DNA of 32,085 nucleotides, taken from contig JAPORU010000097.1 of assembly GCA_026710045.1 (NCBI GenBank), positions 1 through 32,085 on the forward strand. The letters run 5' to 3'. This DNA is from Aestuariivita sp. Lineage in GTDB: Bacteria > Pseudomonadota > Alphaproteobacteria > Rhodobacterales > Rhodobacteraceae. The notes under the pieces are model-generated. The model did not search any database, had not been told where the DNA came from, and saw only the letters and a program-made list of their open reading frames with translations. Below, piece after piece: positions 1 to 8,387 of this stretch. A program made the position numbers and the translations under genes. Within the stretch, counting starts at the first letter, position 1; each line of letters begins with the position of its first letter.

Positions 1-1
1 G

Positions 2-55
2 GGTCATCCACCCAAGCATGATCAACGGGCGGAAGAGGTCAATCCATAATGTCTA
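2..55. repeat. Left copy of 54-bp contig-terminal inverted repeat
   Basis: These 54 bases are the exact reverse complement of 32032-32085, the other end of the window. Read outward, both ends enter the same sequence, which begins TAGACATTATGGATTGACC. Identity stops abruptly inward of position 55. This suggests that two oppositely oriented copies of one repeated element, such as an insertion sequence, flank the contig and that assembly stopped inside them. The element itself lies outside the window and cannot be named. Read inward, the right copy has an open frame ending in a stop exactly at the divergence point, so the repeat might be the tail of a gene. That is speculative. Confidence 0.85.
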
Positions 56-678
56 TCAAGCCTTTTCTCATTTTGATCGCGCCTGAATCGCAAACTTCAC
101 GCCTGAGTTGTTCCGCGTGTTTGTCGTTTCAAAGATGTACGGTGTCAGTGATCATCAAGGACGGCGTGATTCGTTTCCAATGGTTCGTGTGATCATAGTG
201 TGAGATGACGGGATGAAGACGTTCCAGGCTCGCGGTGCGCCAGTGCGATTTTAAAGACGCGTCTTCGGTTGCCGGATCGTATCACTTGGTTTTGCGCTTG
301 TATGAAAGTGGTATTGAACAGACATGATGAGCTACACCGTCCGAATTTTTACCAGAGACTTTGAAGGGACGGGATTGTCCAGAGTTGGGTGATGTTTAAC
401 AACGTAGTATTGACCAGGACACATCCGCATGGACCTGATGGCCGTTGTGCAATGTTGACGGAATGCGGGTGTGGGCGCCCATGAGCGCCCATGAGCGCCC
501 ATGAGTCCGTCGGTTCGGGATACCGTGCAGCTTATGCTGTCGTAGTGTCCAAGTTGGATTGAACAGGTGAACTCTGATTTTAAGTTCAAGAATTTTTTCG
601 TTGATGTGTCCGAAGTGGGCGATGTACTTTCGGGTATGACCTGTAAATAGTGACAACATTATTCATATTTTCTTTTGT
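56..678. other. Left intergenic region without a convincing gene
   Basis: I see no open frame with a credible ribosome binding site or recognisable protein here. The two minus-strand open frames across about 330-660 overlap each other in different frames and contain the 10-bp tandem repeat, so they look fortuitous. The stretch may be decayed sequence next to a mobile element. Nothing in it can be assigned. Confidence 0.5.
471..505. repeat. Short tandem repeat, 10-bp unit ATGAGCGCCC
   Basis: The unit ATGAGCGCCC occurs at 481-490 and 491-500 and is followed by a partial unit ATGAG at 501-505. It is preceded by a diverged unit, GTGGGCGCCC, at 471-480. The unit length is not a multiple of three and no gene covers it, so copy-number change would not affect a protein. 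Confidence 0.8.
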
Positions 679-707
679 TTGAGATACGTTTTCATACCCT
701 GTATACA
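679..707 (+). promoter_or_regulatory. Predicted sigma-70 promoter for the Fic gene
   Basis: A -35 box TTGAGA (679-684) and a -10 box TATACA (702-707) are separated by exactly 17 bp. They lie about 40 bp upstream of the Fic gene start in an AT-rich stretch. Spacing and position are good. It is a prediction from consensus only. Confidence 0.55.
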
Positions 708-745
708 AATTTCATGAAATTCTAAATTTTCGGCAAAAAATTTAG

Positions 746-2317
746 GTGAAAGAAATACAGTTCATGTCGTTGCGTTATGATGTACAGTTTTCAGGTCCAA
801 AAAGCATCTTTCAGGACCGGCGTCTTCCGGTACCCGCAATTTTGGCCGGTTATGGCGCTTTGATTGATGCCTACTGTCTGGCCGTTCCCTTGCCGAGAAA
901 ACTGTCTGCAACGGGAGATCGTCATCGTATTATCGAGAACGAGACCTGGCGGATACTGACGCCACGTCATGCTCCGAGCGCGGACCTCGAGGGCCATTTG
1001 ACTTTCGCGCTTAAGTACGAAGGGCTTGATCTGTCTGTCCTTAACAGACTGTTCGCTACCGCAGATCCGGACGCGATCACGGAGATTGTGCGACGCAGAC
1101 CGACCGGTGGTTATGCAAGACGTATCTGGTTTCTGTTTGAATGGCTTACAGGCGACCGACTTGATCTGCCGGATGCAAAAGGTGGCCGTTATGTGCCGGT
1201 CGTTGATCCAGTTCTGCAATTCGCGACGCAAGGTGAGAATGTTCCCCGATATTTTGTGAAGAACAATTTGCCGGGAACGAGAGACTTCTGCCCGTTAGTC
1301 TTTCGCACATCAACATTAACTCAGTTTATCGAAACGGACTTGCCGGGCCTTGCGCGTGCGGTCATTGCCGACGTACCTAAAGATGTGCTTGCGCGTACGA
1401 CTGCGTTTCTGCTGCTCAAGGACTCGCGCTCCAGCTATGCCATCGAAGGTGAACGTCCTCCTAAGGACCGGATTCAACGATGGGGTCGTGCAATCGGAGA
1501 AGCAGGCCGCCGACCCGTTGATCGAGATGATCTGCTGAGACTGCAACGGATTGTTATTGGCAATACGCGCTTCACCAAGTTGGGCTTCCGTGACGCGGGC
1601 GGTTTTATCGGTGATCATGACCGCGAAACATGTATGCCTTTACCGCATCATATTAGTGCCCGGCATGAAGATCTTCCATCTCTCATTGACGGGATGATCG
1701 CGTTTGCTCAAGACGCGTCATACCACATGGACCCGGTCATTTCTGCGGCTGTTCTTGCATTCGGCTTTGTCTACATCCACCCATTCGAGGACGGAAACGG
1801 TCGCTTGCATCGTTATCTAATCCACCATGTGCTCGCCGAACGCGGCTTTGGTCCGCCGGGCGTGGTCTTTCCGGTCTCCGCCGCAATCCTCGATCGAATG
1901 GATGAGTATAGAACGGTTCTTGAGAGCTATTCTGCGCCGCTTCTGCCGCTGATCGAATGGGAGCCGACGGAGAAATTCAACATCCGGATTCTGAATGACA
2001 CGGGTGATCTTTACCGCTTCTTCGATGCGACCCGGCACGCAGAATTTCTCTATTCATGCATTCAGAAGACGATCGAAGAGGACCTACCTTGCGAGATGTC
2101 ATTCCTGCGAAACTATGATGCATTTCGCAACCAGGTTGAAGCTGTTGTTGAAATGCCCGAGCGCATTATCAATCTGTTGTTCCGCTTTCTGCATCAGAAC
2201 AAGGGTGTGCTTTCCCGTCGCGCCAGAACCAGGGAGTTCAAGGCTTTGACCGATGACGAAGTGGCACGGATCGAACACGCTTATGTTGAAACCATAACAA
2301 AGATCCCATTCCTCTGA
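746..2317 (+). CDS. Fic-family protein adenylyltransferase, self-inhibited type
   Basis: Fic enzymes transfer AMP (or related groups) from nucleotides to hydroxyl side chains of target proteins. The core motif HPFEDGNGRLHR begins at His345 and matches HPFx(D/E)GNGRxxR, so the catalytic His and phosphate-binding loop are intact. An upstream SYAIEG (residues 230-235) fits the (S/T)xxxE(G/N) inhibitory helix. Its position before the Fic core suggests the class II arrangement, in which the Glu blocks ATP binding. The C-terminal part (about 450-523) resembles the winged-helix-like tail common in Fic proteins of about 500 residues. The start is either GTG 746 or ATG 764 (Met7); neither has a strong ribosome binding site. 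It stands alone with its own promoter and no partner antitoxin gene. The target is unknown. The family call is firm; the specific activity is inferred. Confidence 0.92.
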   Translation: MKEIQFMSLRYDVQFSGPKSIFQDRRLPVPAILAGYGALIDAYCLAVPLPRKLSATGDRHRIIENETWRILTPRHAPSADLEGHLTFALKYEGLDLSVLNRLFATADPDAITEIVRRRPTGGYARRIWFLFEWLTGDRLDLPDAKGGRYVPVVDPVLQFATQGENVPRYFVKNNLPGTRDFCPLVFRTSTLTQFIETDLPGLARAVIADVPKDVLARTTAFLLLKDSRSSYAIEGERPPKDRIQRWGRAIGEAGRRPVDRDDLLRLQRIVIGNTRFTKLGFRDAGGFIGDHDRETCMPLPHHISARHEDLPSLIDGMIAFAQDASYHMDPVISAAVLAFGFVYIHPFEDGNGRLHRYLIHHVLAERGFGPPGVVFPVSAAILDRMDEYRTVLESYSAPLLPLIEWEPTEKFNIRILNDTGDLYRFFDATRHAEFLYSCIQKTIEEDLPCEMSFLRNYDAFRNQVEAVVEMPERIINLLFRFLHQNKGVLSRRARTREFKALTDDEVARIEHAYVETITKIPFL

Positions 2318-2543
2318 GAGCCGTGCGTATAAGGATAGTGACCGTCATTCTGAATCCGGTTCTGTTCCCGGTATCTGTCCTGGTCGAAGTTGCATTGGAT
2401 AACTTGGTTTCTCTTCAGTGTATCACTGCCTTGGTCATACGTTCTGCGAATACATTGAACTGCCCGTCCGAGTTACAGGCTTTGTCGCCAATCAATATCT
2501 CGGATGGGATGTGTTGAAAAGGTTTTGACGTATCCACGCGATC
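2318..2543. other. Part of the gap between the Fic gene and the radical SAM gene
   Basis: This is the plus-strand side of a 435-bp gap between the ends of two convergent genes. No clear hairpin-plus-T-tract terminator is visible. A GTG-initiated 64-codon open frame (2323-2517, plus) has no recognisable similarity or ribosome binding site and is probably not a gene. Confidence 0.4.
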
Positions 2544-2747
2544 TTATCTCGGGCGGGTGCTGAGCAGAACCGATGTATCGCAGAGTGATGGGATGTCCGA
2601 GTCATAAATCATCGACGGCGTTGTGGTATTCATGTTCAATATTCGTAACGAAGTCTTTACGTCTCCGAAAAAGAGAGCGTCGTCCCGTTCCTTCAGACTG
2701 AAAAATTCGTATACTGTTCTTGTATCATTCAATGAACACGACTGCAT
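2544..2747 (-). CDS. Possible small hypothetical protein downstream of the radical SAM gene
   Basis: This 67-codon open frame begins with ATG 5 nt after the stop of the radical SAM gene and runs on the same strand. A purine-rich GAGGGA lies at a suitable distance upstream, inside the end of that gene. I do not recognise the protein. It has three Cys residues and no obvious membrane segment or repeat. The close spacing could mean translational coupling, but a random open frame of this size is equally plausible. Confidence 0.25.
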   Translation of the reverse strand: MQSCSLNDTRTVYEFFSLKERDDALFFGDVKTSLRILNMNTTTPSMIYDSDIPSLCDTSVLLSTRPR

Positions 2748-2752
2748 ACCGC

Positions 2753-4105
2753 TTATCCCTCTTCAAAGAAGAAAGAGCTTTGCCCGAAAGCTGGTTTGAG
2801 ATGATCAAGCCATGTAGCCTGTGGATTATATTTGGCAAAAAAAGGTCGACCAACCCATGAGGGATCGCGCCCTTGCAGAAAACGAAGAACAAAGACACGT
2901 TCGTTTGCAACCGTCTCAATTCCTGAAATTTCCACCTTGCCCGGTGTCGCACTCATGGAAGGGCCGCGTACGGTACGCGCCAGACCAGACACTTGACGGA
3001 CAGATTTTTGATAGATCTCGACACATTTTGCCAACGGGAGTTCGAAATAATGTCTTGCGCCCGTATCACGTTCAACAAACATGTAATAGGGAATTAATCC
3101 GAGTTGAACCTGTTGGTTCCATAGAGCGGCCCATATATCTTCATGGTTATTGATGTGATTCAGGAGAGGAGATTGTGTGCGGATAACAGCCCCAGTGTTG
3201 CGAATACGTTGAATGGCCTGTCTTGCAGAGTCGGTTGCTAACTCTCGTGGATGATTGAAATGGGCCATGATCGCGAGACTACGACCAGTTTGTATGATAT
3301 CCTCGAATAAACGCATGAGATCATCGGCGTCCGTGTCGTGGATGAATCGATGTGGCCAAAAGCTTAGAGCTTTGGTTCCGATGCGAATATTGACGATATG
3401 GTCCAGTGATGAGTCCTGAAGGATAGGATGGAGATATCTCTCTAGTGCACGTGTTTTCATGACCATGGGATCTCCGCCCGTAACGAGAAGATCGGTCAGC
3501 TGCTTGTTCCTCGCAAGATACATTCGTATGGTGTCTGCATCCTTGGACGCAATTTTCAGTTCCTTATTTCCAGTAAATTGCGCCCATCGAAAACAAAATG
3601 TGCAATAAGCATGACAGGTTTGACCTCGGCTCGGAAAGAAAAGGACCGTCTCTCGATATTTGTGTTGTAGTCCGTCAATGGGCAGGGATTCTTCTGTTGG
3701 AATGTTCAGTTCTCTCTGTCCCGCGGGATGCGGGTTGAGCCGGGACTGGATGTCGTGGCGTAGGCATTCGATTTCAGATTGTGGCGCATCACCTTTCACG
3801 AGTCGGGCCATGCTCATGAAGTCTTCTTCCGTGAGCATGTCACGTTGCGGGAAAACTAATCGGAAAATTGGGTCGTCGGGAATTTTTTCCCAGTCAATCA
3901 ATTCTTTTAGAACATAGTCGTTCGTCCGGAATGGAAACACCTGTCCGACAATACGAATGGTCTGGATCTGTTCTTTGGAGAGACAGCCGATATCGGCAAT
4001 CTGATTGAGGTGATGTATACCAAGGGCTTTGTATTTCGTTCGTGTTTGAGGGCGTTCGTCAAATATCTGTCCATCCATGGAAATCTCGTTTCCTAAATAC
4101 ATCAT
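2753..4105 (-). CDS. Lysine 2,3-aminomutase-family (KamA-like) radical SAM protein
   Basis: The protein has 450 residues. The radical SAM cluster CX3CX2C is present at Cys164, Cys168 and Cys171, followed by the SAM-binding TGGDP at 209-213. The C-terminal part follows the aminomutase layout: PYYMFVE (339-345), then ARHYF, then SATPGK with Lys390 at the place of the PLP-binding lysine. Classic KamA has DAPGGGGK there. The Asp before that loop and the Asp of the YVCD segment, both of which hold the substrate lysine amino group, are replaced here (Ser/Ala, and Glu or Arg). The substrate may therefore not be free L-lysine. An EpmB-like role on EF-P is another possibility, but EpmB proteins are about 100 residues shorter and no efp or epmA lies nearby. 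The start at ATG 4105 has GAAG upstream; Met10 is an alternative. It is transcribed divergently from the nuo operon. Confidence 0.85.
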   Translation of the reverse strand: MMYLGNEISMDGQIFDERPQTRTKYKALGIHHLNQIADIGCLSKEQIQTIRIVGQVFPFRTNDYVLKELIDWEKIPDDPIFRLVFPQRDMLTEEDFMSMARLVKGDAPQSEIECLRHDIQSRLNPHPAGQRELNIPTEESLPIDGLQHKYRETVLFFPSRGQTCHAYCTFCFRWAQFTGNKELKIASKDADTIRMYLARNKQLTDLLVTGGDPMVMKTRALERYLHPILQDSSLDHIVNIRIGTKALSFWPHRFIHDTDADDLMRLFEDIIQTGRSLAIMAHFNHPRELATDSARQAIQRIRNTGAVIRTQSPLLNHINNHEDIWAALWNQQVQLGLIPYYMFVERDTGARHYFELPLAKCVEIYQKSVRQVSGLARTVRGPSMSATPGKVEISGIETVANERVFVLRFLQGRDPSWVGRPFFAKYNPQATWLDHLKPAFGQSSFFFEEG

Positions 4106-4411
4106 TATACTTCATCAATGAATTGGTTTCAACTCTGATTCCGGTTGCCGGAATCCACAATGGACAAATCGATGGTGATTCAAAGATGTGCCGAGTAATA
4201 ATTCGCGCGCGTAAATCGTGTATTTGAAGCGGTGCAATGGAGCTGTTGTGGTTGCATAACGTGGTCGCGAACGCGGTAAATTAGTCTTCGTGATATCCAA
4301 ATTGACACGATCGCCTGTTCTCTCGGATTGACGAATGCCCTGTTAGACACTATGGCTGATGGGATCATCTACGGCCAATTGGCTTAAGGCAGCAGAACAA
4401 GGAGCTGAATC
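4106..4411. other. Divergent intergenic region between the radical SAM gene and nuoA
   Basis: This 306-bp region separates two divergent genes and must hold the promoters for both, including that of the long nuo transcript. It contains the predicted nuo promoter at 4328-4356. A further TTGACA at 4302-4307 has no good -10 partner at 17 bp. No gene is supported. Confidence 0.5.
4328..4356 (+). promoter_or_regulatory. Predicted promoter of the nuo operon
   Basis: TTGACG (4328-4333) and TATGGC (4351-4356) are spaced by 17 bp and end 55 bp before the nuoA start. The -35 box is near consensus and the -10 is weak. It is the best candidate in the divergent region, predicted from sequence only. Confidence 0.4.
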
Positions 4412-4777
4412 GTGGGTAATGTCCTTGTGGAGTACCTTCCTATCCTCGTGTTCCTGGTGATCGCTACGGGGCTCGGGCTTGTGCTCATACTTGCTGCCGT
4501 CCTTATTGCTGTGCGTAAACCTGATCCCGAAAAACTCTCTGCCTATGAATGCGGATTCAATGCGTTCGATGATGCACGCATGAAATTCGATGTTCGGTTT
4601 TACCTGGTGGCCATCCTGTTTATAATTTTCGATTTGGAAATCGCATTTTTGTTCCCGTGGGCTGTTGGGTTCAGCCAGTTGAGTGATCTCGCCTTTTGGT
4701 CAATGATGATCTTCTTGGCGGTATTGACAATCGGATTTGCATATGAGTGGAAAAAGGGAGCCTTGGAATGGGAGTAG
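4412..4777 (+). CDS. nuoA: NADH-quinone oxidoreductase subunit A
   Basis: NuoA is a small inner-membrane subunit of complex I, at the junction of the membrane arm and the quinone-binding region. The 121-residue product has the expected length and three hydrophobic segments (about 7-30, 65-85 and 92-112). The conserved [12 protein letters not shown] stretch sits in the loop after the first segment. The GTG start is fixed by AAGGAG at 4399-4404. It is the first gene of the operon, and its end overlaps the nuoB start by 10 nt, which indicates translational coupling. Confidence 0.97.
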   Translation: MGNVLVEYLPILVFLVIATGLGLVLILAAVLIAVRKPDPEKLSAYECGFNAFDDARMKFDVRFYLVAILFIIFDLEIAFLFPWAVGFSQLSDLAFWSMMIFLAVLTIGFAYEWKKGALEWE

Positions 4778-5301
4778 AAACAGGACAATACCAGTCTCAA
4801 TCGGATAAAGAGACGACGGTGCGAGCGCTTGGTAATGAACTGCAGGACAAGGGTTTCTTGCTGACATCAGCTGAAGACGTGATCAATTGGGCGCGAACTG
4901 GATCATTGCACTGGATGACGTTTGGATTGGCCTGTTGTGCGGTGGAAATGATGCATACATCCATGCCGCGTTATGATCTTGAGCGTTTCGGAACCGCACC
5001 ACGTGCATCGCCACGACAGTCCGATTTAATGATTGTGGCCGGAACATTGACGAACAAAATGGCTCCTGCACTTCGTAAGGTCTATGACCAGATGCCCGAG
5101 CCGAGATATGTGATCTCGATGGGTTCGTGCGCGAACGGTGGTGGATATTATCATTATAGTTATTCCGTTGTTCGCGGTTGTGATCGAATCGTTCCCGTTG
5201 ATGTCTATGTTCCCGGATGTCCCCCGACGGCTGAGGCCTTGTTGTACGGGCTCATGACGTTACAGCGAAAAATTCGCCGTACGGGAACGATTGTGCGGTA
5301 A
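4768..5301 (+). CDS. nuoB: NADH-quinone oxidoreductase subunit B (cluster N2)
   Basis: NuoB (PSST) carries the terminal [4Fe-4S] cluster N2, which passes electrons to quinone at the base of the peripheral arm. With the start at ATG 4768 the protein has 177 residues. The ligands are Cys56-Cys57 (GLACCAVEM), Cys121 (GSCANGGG) and Cys151 ([11 protein letters not shown]). ATG 4768 is preferred because AAGGGAG lies 7 nt upstream; a GTG at 4747 in the same frame would add 7 residues and overlap nuoA more. All key residues are intact. Confidence 0.97.
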   Translation: MGVETGQYQSQSDKETTVRALGNELQDKGFLLTSAEDVINWARTGSLHWMTFGLACCAVEMMHTSMPRYDLERFGTAPRASPRQSDLMIVAGTLTNKMAPALRKVYDQMPEPRYVISMGSCANGGGYYHYSYSVVRGCDRIVPVDVYVPGCPPTAEALLYGLMTLQRKIRRTGTIVR

Positions 5302-5313
5302 GGAGCAGTTTTG

Positions 5314-5922
5314 GTGCTGGAGGAATTAAACGAACTGGGTATGCAAATTGCAACACAGCGGCCCGATTGTGTGTTGTCTTGGGAGGTTAATCATAACGAG
5401 TTGACCATGGATATTGCTCTCTCGTCGATTGTAGAATGTGTTGAGTTCCTTAAGGAGGATCAGAGTTGTAAATTTTCGACGCTTATTGATATAACGGCTG
5501 CTGATTATCCTGAACGTCCGCAGCGATTTGATGTGATTTATCTCTTTCTGAGTATGTATCAGAACCAACGCATTCGGTTGCGCGTGGCTGTTCGTGAGGG
5601 AGAAACGGTGCCTTCGATCACGGAGGTGCATTCGTCGGCCAATTGGTTTGAACGCGAAGTCTTTGATATGTTCGGGGTTTTATTTTCGGGACATCCTGAT
5701 TTACGGCGAATATTGACGGATTATGGATTTCGGGGGCATCCACTGCGTAAGGACTTTCCCACAACGGGGTATACAGAAGTTCGCTATGATGAAGCCCTCA
5801 AGCGTGTCGTGTATGAACCTGTCAGTCTGGTACAGGAGTATCGTCAGTTCGATTTTATGTCACCCTGGGAAGGTACAAATTACGGGATTCCAGATGACTC
5901 CCGAGAGCAAAAGTCGGAATAA
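5314..5922 (+). CDS. nuoC: NADH-quinone oxidoreductase subunit C
   Basis: NuoC is the 30-kDa hydrophilic subunit that packs against NuoD and NuoB in the peripheral arm. The product is about 202 residues. The family signature is clear: [20 protein letters not shown], then [18 protein letters not shown]. The start is GTG 5314, 8 nt after AAGGAG (5300-5305); TTG 5311 is the alternative. It follows nuoB after 12 nt. It is a separate gene here, not fused to nuoD as in enterobacteria, which fits an alphaproteobacterium. Confidence 0.96.
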   Translation: MLEELNELGMQIATQRPDCVLSWEVNHNELTMDIALSSIVECVEFLKEDQSCKFSTLIDITAADYPERPQRFDVIYLFLSMYQNQRIRLRVAVREGETVPSITEVHSSANWFEREVFDMFGVLFSGHPDLRRILTDYGFRGHPLRKDFPTTGYTEVRYDEALKRVVYEPVSLVQEYRQFDFMSPWEGTNYGIPDDSREQKSE

Positions 5923-6019
5923 TCAGTACGTCTCTCTATACGAATAATCGAGCACCCAAATTTAAGCATTAAGGGATAGATGGAACAGTGCATATTCGCT
6001 GCTGAAGAGGATTCGAAAA

Positions 6020-6157
6020 TTGGTTGTTTTTGAGGCAAGGACACAGTCTTCGAAGTATGTTGCAGTGATCGGATTCGACGGGGTGCCATTGCGGGTCAAT
6101 ACTGCCCATCATTTGGCGAGGACGTCGGTGTATGTGTATGTGTCCGGAACTATGTGA
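6020..6157 (+). CDS. Possible 45-residue small protein between nuoC and nuoD
   Basis: A 45-codon open frame starts at TTG 6020, 9 nt after AAGAGG (6005-6010). It ends 12 nt before the nuoD start, next to that gene's ribosome binding site. The frame stays open upstream to about 5965 without a better start. The predicted peptide is basic with several His and Val residues, and I do not recognise it. Spacing to nuoD is what makes it worth listing; it may equally be a remnant or chance frame in a 247-bp gap. Confidence 0.22.
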   Translation: MVVFEARTQSSKYVAVIGFDGVPLRVNTAHHLARTSVYVYVSGTM

Positions 6158-6169
6158 AAGGACGTCGTT

Positions 6170-7387
6170 GTGATGGATGGTGGAAAAGGATTTGACGACG
6201 CTCTGACCGGTGAGCAGAAAATTCGTAATTTTAACATTAATTTCGGTCCACAACATCCGGCTGCACATGGTGTATTGCGTTTGGTTCTCGAACTGGATGG
6301 GGAAATTGTTGAACGTTGCGATCCCCATATCGGGTTGTTGCATCGTGGAACCGAGAAACTTATGGAAAGTCGAACCTATCTTCAGAACCTGCCGTATCTG
6401 GATCGGCTCGATTACGTGGCACCGATGAACCAAGAACATGCTTGGTGCCTGGCCATTGAAAGGTTAACCGGTGCAGAGGTACCTTATCGTGCATCACTGA
6501 TACGGGTGCTTTATTCTGAAATCGGACGCGTCCTGAACCATCTCTTGAATGTTACCACTCAAGCCATGGACGTAGGTGCATTGACTCCCCCATTGTGGGG
6601 TTTCGAAGAGCGTGAGAAATTGATGGTCTTTTATGAGCGGGCTTGCGGTGCAAGACTGCATGCTGCTTACTTTCGTCCGGGAGGTGTGCATCAAGATATA
6701 GAGGATCAATTGCTCGACGATATTGGGGAATGGACGACGGAGTTTCCCAAGGTCCTCGACGATATCGATGGACTCCTTACAGAAAACAGAATCTTCAAGC
6801 AACGAAACGTCGATATCGGGATCGTCACCGAAGACGATGTTCTCAATTGGGGATTTTCTGGAGTGATGGTGCGCGGGAGTGGCCTGGCCTGGGATCTTCG
6901 GCGTTCTCAGCCGTATGAATGTTATGATGAATTTGACTTTCAAATTCCGGTCGGAAAGAATGGCGATTGCTTTGATCGGTATCTGGTTCGTATGGAGGAA
7001 ATGCGTCAATCGGTCTCGATTATTCAGCAGGCTATTGTTAAGTTGCGCCAGACAACGGGTGACATTTTGGTGCGTGGAAAGATCACCCCGCCAAAACGTG
7101 GAGAAATGAAGTCTTCGATGGAAGCTCTCATTCATCATTTTAAGCTTTATACCGAGGGTTTTCATGTTCCCAAAGGGGTTGTATATGCGGCTGTCGAAGC
7201 ACCGAAAGGTGAGTTTGGTGTTCAGCTCATATCGGATGGTGGCAACAAACCCTATCGTGTAAAGTTGCGTGCACCCGGGTTTTTGCATTTGCAAGCAATG
7301 GATTTTGTTGCCAAGGGCCACCAGTTGGCCGACGTGGCCGCAATTATTGGAACCATGGATGTTGTATTTGGAGAAATCGACCGGTGA
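6170..7387 (+). CDS. nuoD: NADH-quinone oxidoreductase subunit D
   Basis: NuoD is the 49-kDa subunit, related to the large subunit of NiFe hydrogenases. It forms much of the quinone-binding cavity together with NuoB. The product is 405 residues, the expected length for the unfused form. Family motifs are [27 protein letters not shown] and the C-terminal end [14 protein letters not shown]. The start is GTG 6170 (AAAGGA 7 nt upstream) or ATG 6173. It is separated from nuoC by 247 bp, unusually far for this operon. Confidence 0.97.
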   Translation: MMDGGKGFDDALTGEQKIRNFNINFGPQHPAAHGVLRLVLELDGEIVERCDPHIGLLHRGTEKLMESRTYLQNLPYLDRLDYVAPMNQEHAWCLAIERLTGAEVPYRASLIRVLYSEIGRVLNHLLNVTTQAMDVGALTPPLWGFEEREKLMVFYERACGARLHAAYFRPGGVHQDIEDQLLDDIGEWTTEFPKVLDDIDGLLTENRIFKQRNVDIGIVTEDDVLNWGFSGVMVRGSGLAWDLRRSQPYECYDEFDFQIPVGKNGDCFDRYLVRMEEMRQSVSIIQQAIVKLRQTTGDILVRGKITPPKRGEMKSSMEALIHHFKLYTEGFHVPKGVVYAAVEAPKGEFGVQLISDGGNKPYRVKLRAPGFLHLQAMDFVAKGHQLADVAAIIGTMDVVFGEIDR

Positions 7388-7515
7388 GATGCGCAGGCGT
7401 ATCATGTCGCCGGGACACTCAGGTCTGTTCAGGGTTCCTGAGGACGGGTTTAGATCAAAATCGAATATGTCCCGTATCTTGATATGGCTGCGTAAAGGGT
7501 TTTAAGGAAACCGCA

Positions 7516-8310
7516 ATGCTTCGTCGTTTACATTCTGAGCAGCCGGAGAGTTTCACCTTTACTCCGCAAAATCAAGCATGGGCTGAGGCGCAACTCACCA
7601 AATTTCCAGAGAATCGTGCCGCCAGCGCAATTATTCCCCTCTTGTGGCGCGCGCAGGAGCAAGAAGGATGGTTGACCAAACCGGCGATTGAGTACGTTGC
7701 GGACATGCTTGATATCGCCTATATCCGTGCACTCGAGGTTGCGTCGTTTTATTTCATGTTTCAGTTGCAACCGGTTGGAAGCGTGGCGCATGTGCAGGTT
7801 TGTGGTACGACGACATGTATGATATCAGGTGCGGACGACTTGATCACTGTGTGCAAGGCAAAAATTGCATCATGGCCGCATAAGATATCTTCTGATGGTA
7901 AATTTTCGTGGGAAGAGGTCGAATGTTTGGGATCTTGTGCGAACGCACCAATGGTGCAAATCGGAAAGGATTATTTTGAAGATTTGACGCCAGAACGTCT
8001 TATGGATGTCTTGCAGAAGCTTGAGAATGGTGAAGGCGTCACACCTGGCCCTCAAAATGGTCGATTTTCCTGTGAACCGGGTTCCGGTCTGACCAGCTTA
8101 AAAGATTTTGGTGCCGCATCCTCCTCCTGCAACGCATCTGTCCAACTGGCACTTGATCACGCTGATACGACGAAACGTATTGATGGTTCTGAAGTGCCTT
8201 TAGTGACCCCTTGGCGAGATCGGGAAATAGAGAATCTGCAATCCGTGACCGGGTCGACCGATACCGTTAAGATTGAGAAGGACAATGGCGCGGAGACGAT
8301 TGAAATTTAG
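7516..8310 (+). CDS. nuoE: NADH-quinone oxidoreductase subunit E ([2Fe-2S], with C-terminal extension)
   Basis: NuoE is the 24-kDa subunit of the NADH dehydrogenase module and holds [2Fe-2S] cluster N1a. The ligands are Cys96 and Cys101 (VCGTTTC) and Cys137 and Cys141 (CLGSC), all present. The thioredoxin-like domain ends at about residue 170. A further 95 residues follow, with a [18 protein letters not shown] segment and a low-complexity tail. Similar tails occur in other alphaproteobacterial NuoE proteins, as far as I recall. Start ATG 7516 follows AAGGAA. There is a 128-bp gap after nuoD in which I see no gene. Confidence 0.96.
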   Translation: MLRRLHSEQPESFTFTPQNQAWAEAQLTKFPENRAASAIIPLLWRAQEQEGWLTKPAIEYVADMLDIAYIRALEVASFYFMFQLQPVGSVAHVQVCGTTTCMISGADDLITVCKAKIASWPHKISSDGKFSWEEVECLGSCANAPMVQIGKDYFEDLTPERLMDVLQKLENGEGVTPGPQNGRFSCEPGSGLTSLKDFGAASSSCNASVQLALDHADTTKRIDGSEVPLVTPWRDREIENLQSVTGSTDTVKIEKDNGAETIEI

Positions 8311-8319
8311 GGCAATCGA

Positions 8320-8351
8320 ATGGATTGACGCAATCGTGCGTTTGAATCCAT
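8320..8351 (+). other. Intercistronic hairpin after nuoE
   Basis: ATGGATT (8320-8326) pairs with AATCCAT (8345-8351), and within it ACGCA (8328-8332) pairs with TGCGT (8337-8341) around an ATCG loop. This gives 12 base pairs with a small internal loop. No T-tract follows, so it is not a standard terminator. It may be an RNA processing or stability element between nuoE and the next gene. Confidence 0.5.
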
Positions 8352-8387
8352 GATCAAGAATCGCAACAATTAGGGAGACAATGTACG

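Noticed and set aside
49-192. ATG-initiated 47-codon plus-strand frame starting inside the left terminal repeat
   Set aside because: No ribosome binding site, no familiar sequence, and its start lies in a repeat shared with the other end where the frame does not continue.
332-659. Two overlapping minus-strand open frames of 85 and 87 codons
   Set aside because: They overlap in different frames, contain the 10-bp tandem repeat as repeated residues, and lack recognisable ribosome binding sites or similarity.
2323-2517. 64-codon GTG-initiated frame after the Fic gene
   Set aside because: No ribosome binding site and no recognisable features; the length is within chance for this composition.
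4302-4307. TTGACA as the -35 box of the nuo promoter
   Set aside because: At 17-bp spacing the sequence is GGATTG, which is not a credible -10 box; the pair at 4328-4356 fits better.
6494-7405. 303-codon minus-strand frame opposite nuoD
   Set aside because: It is a shadow of nuoD; its translation has no plausible domains and nuoD is unambiguous.
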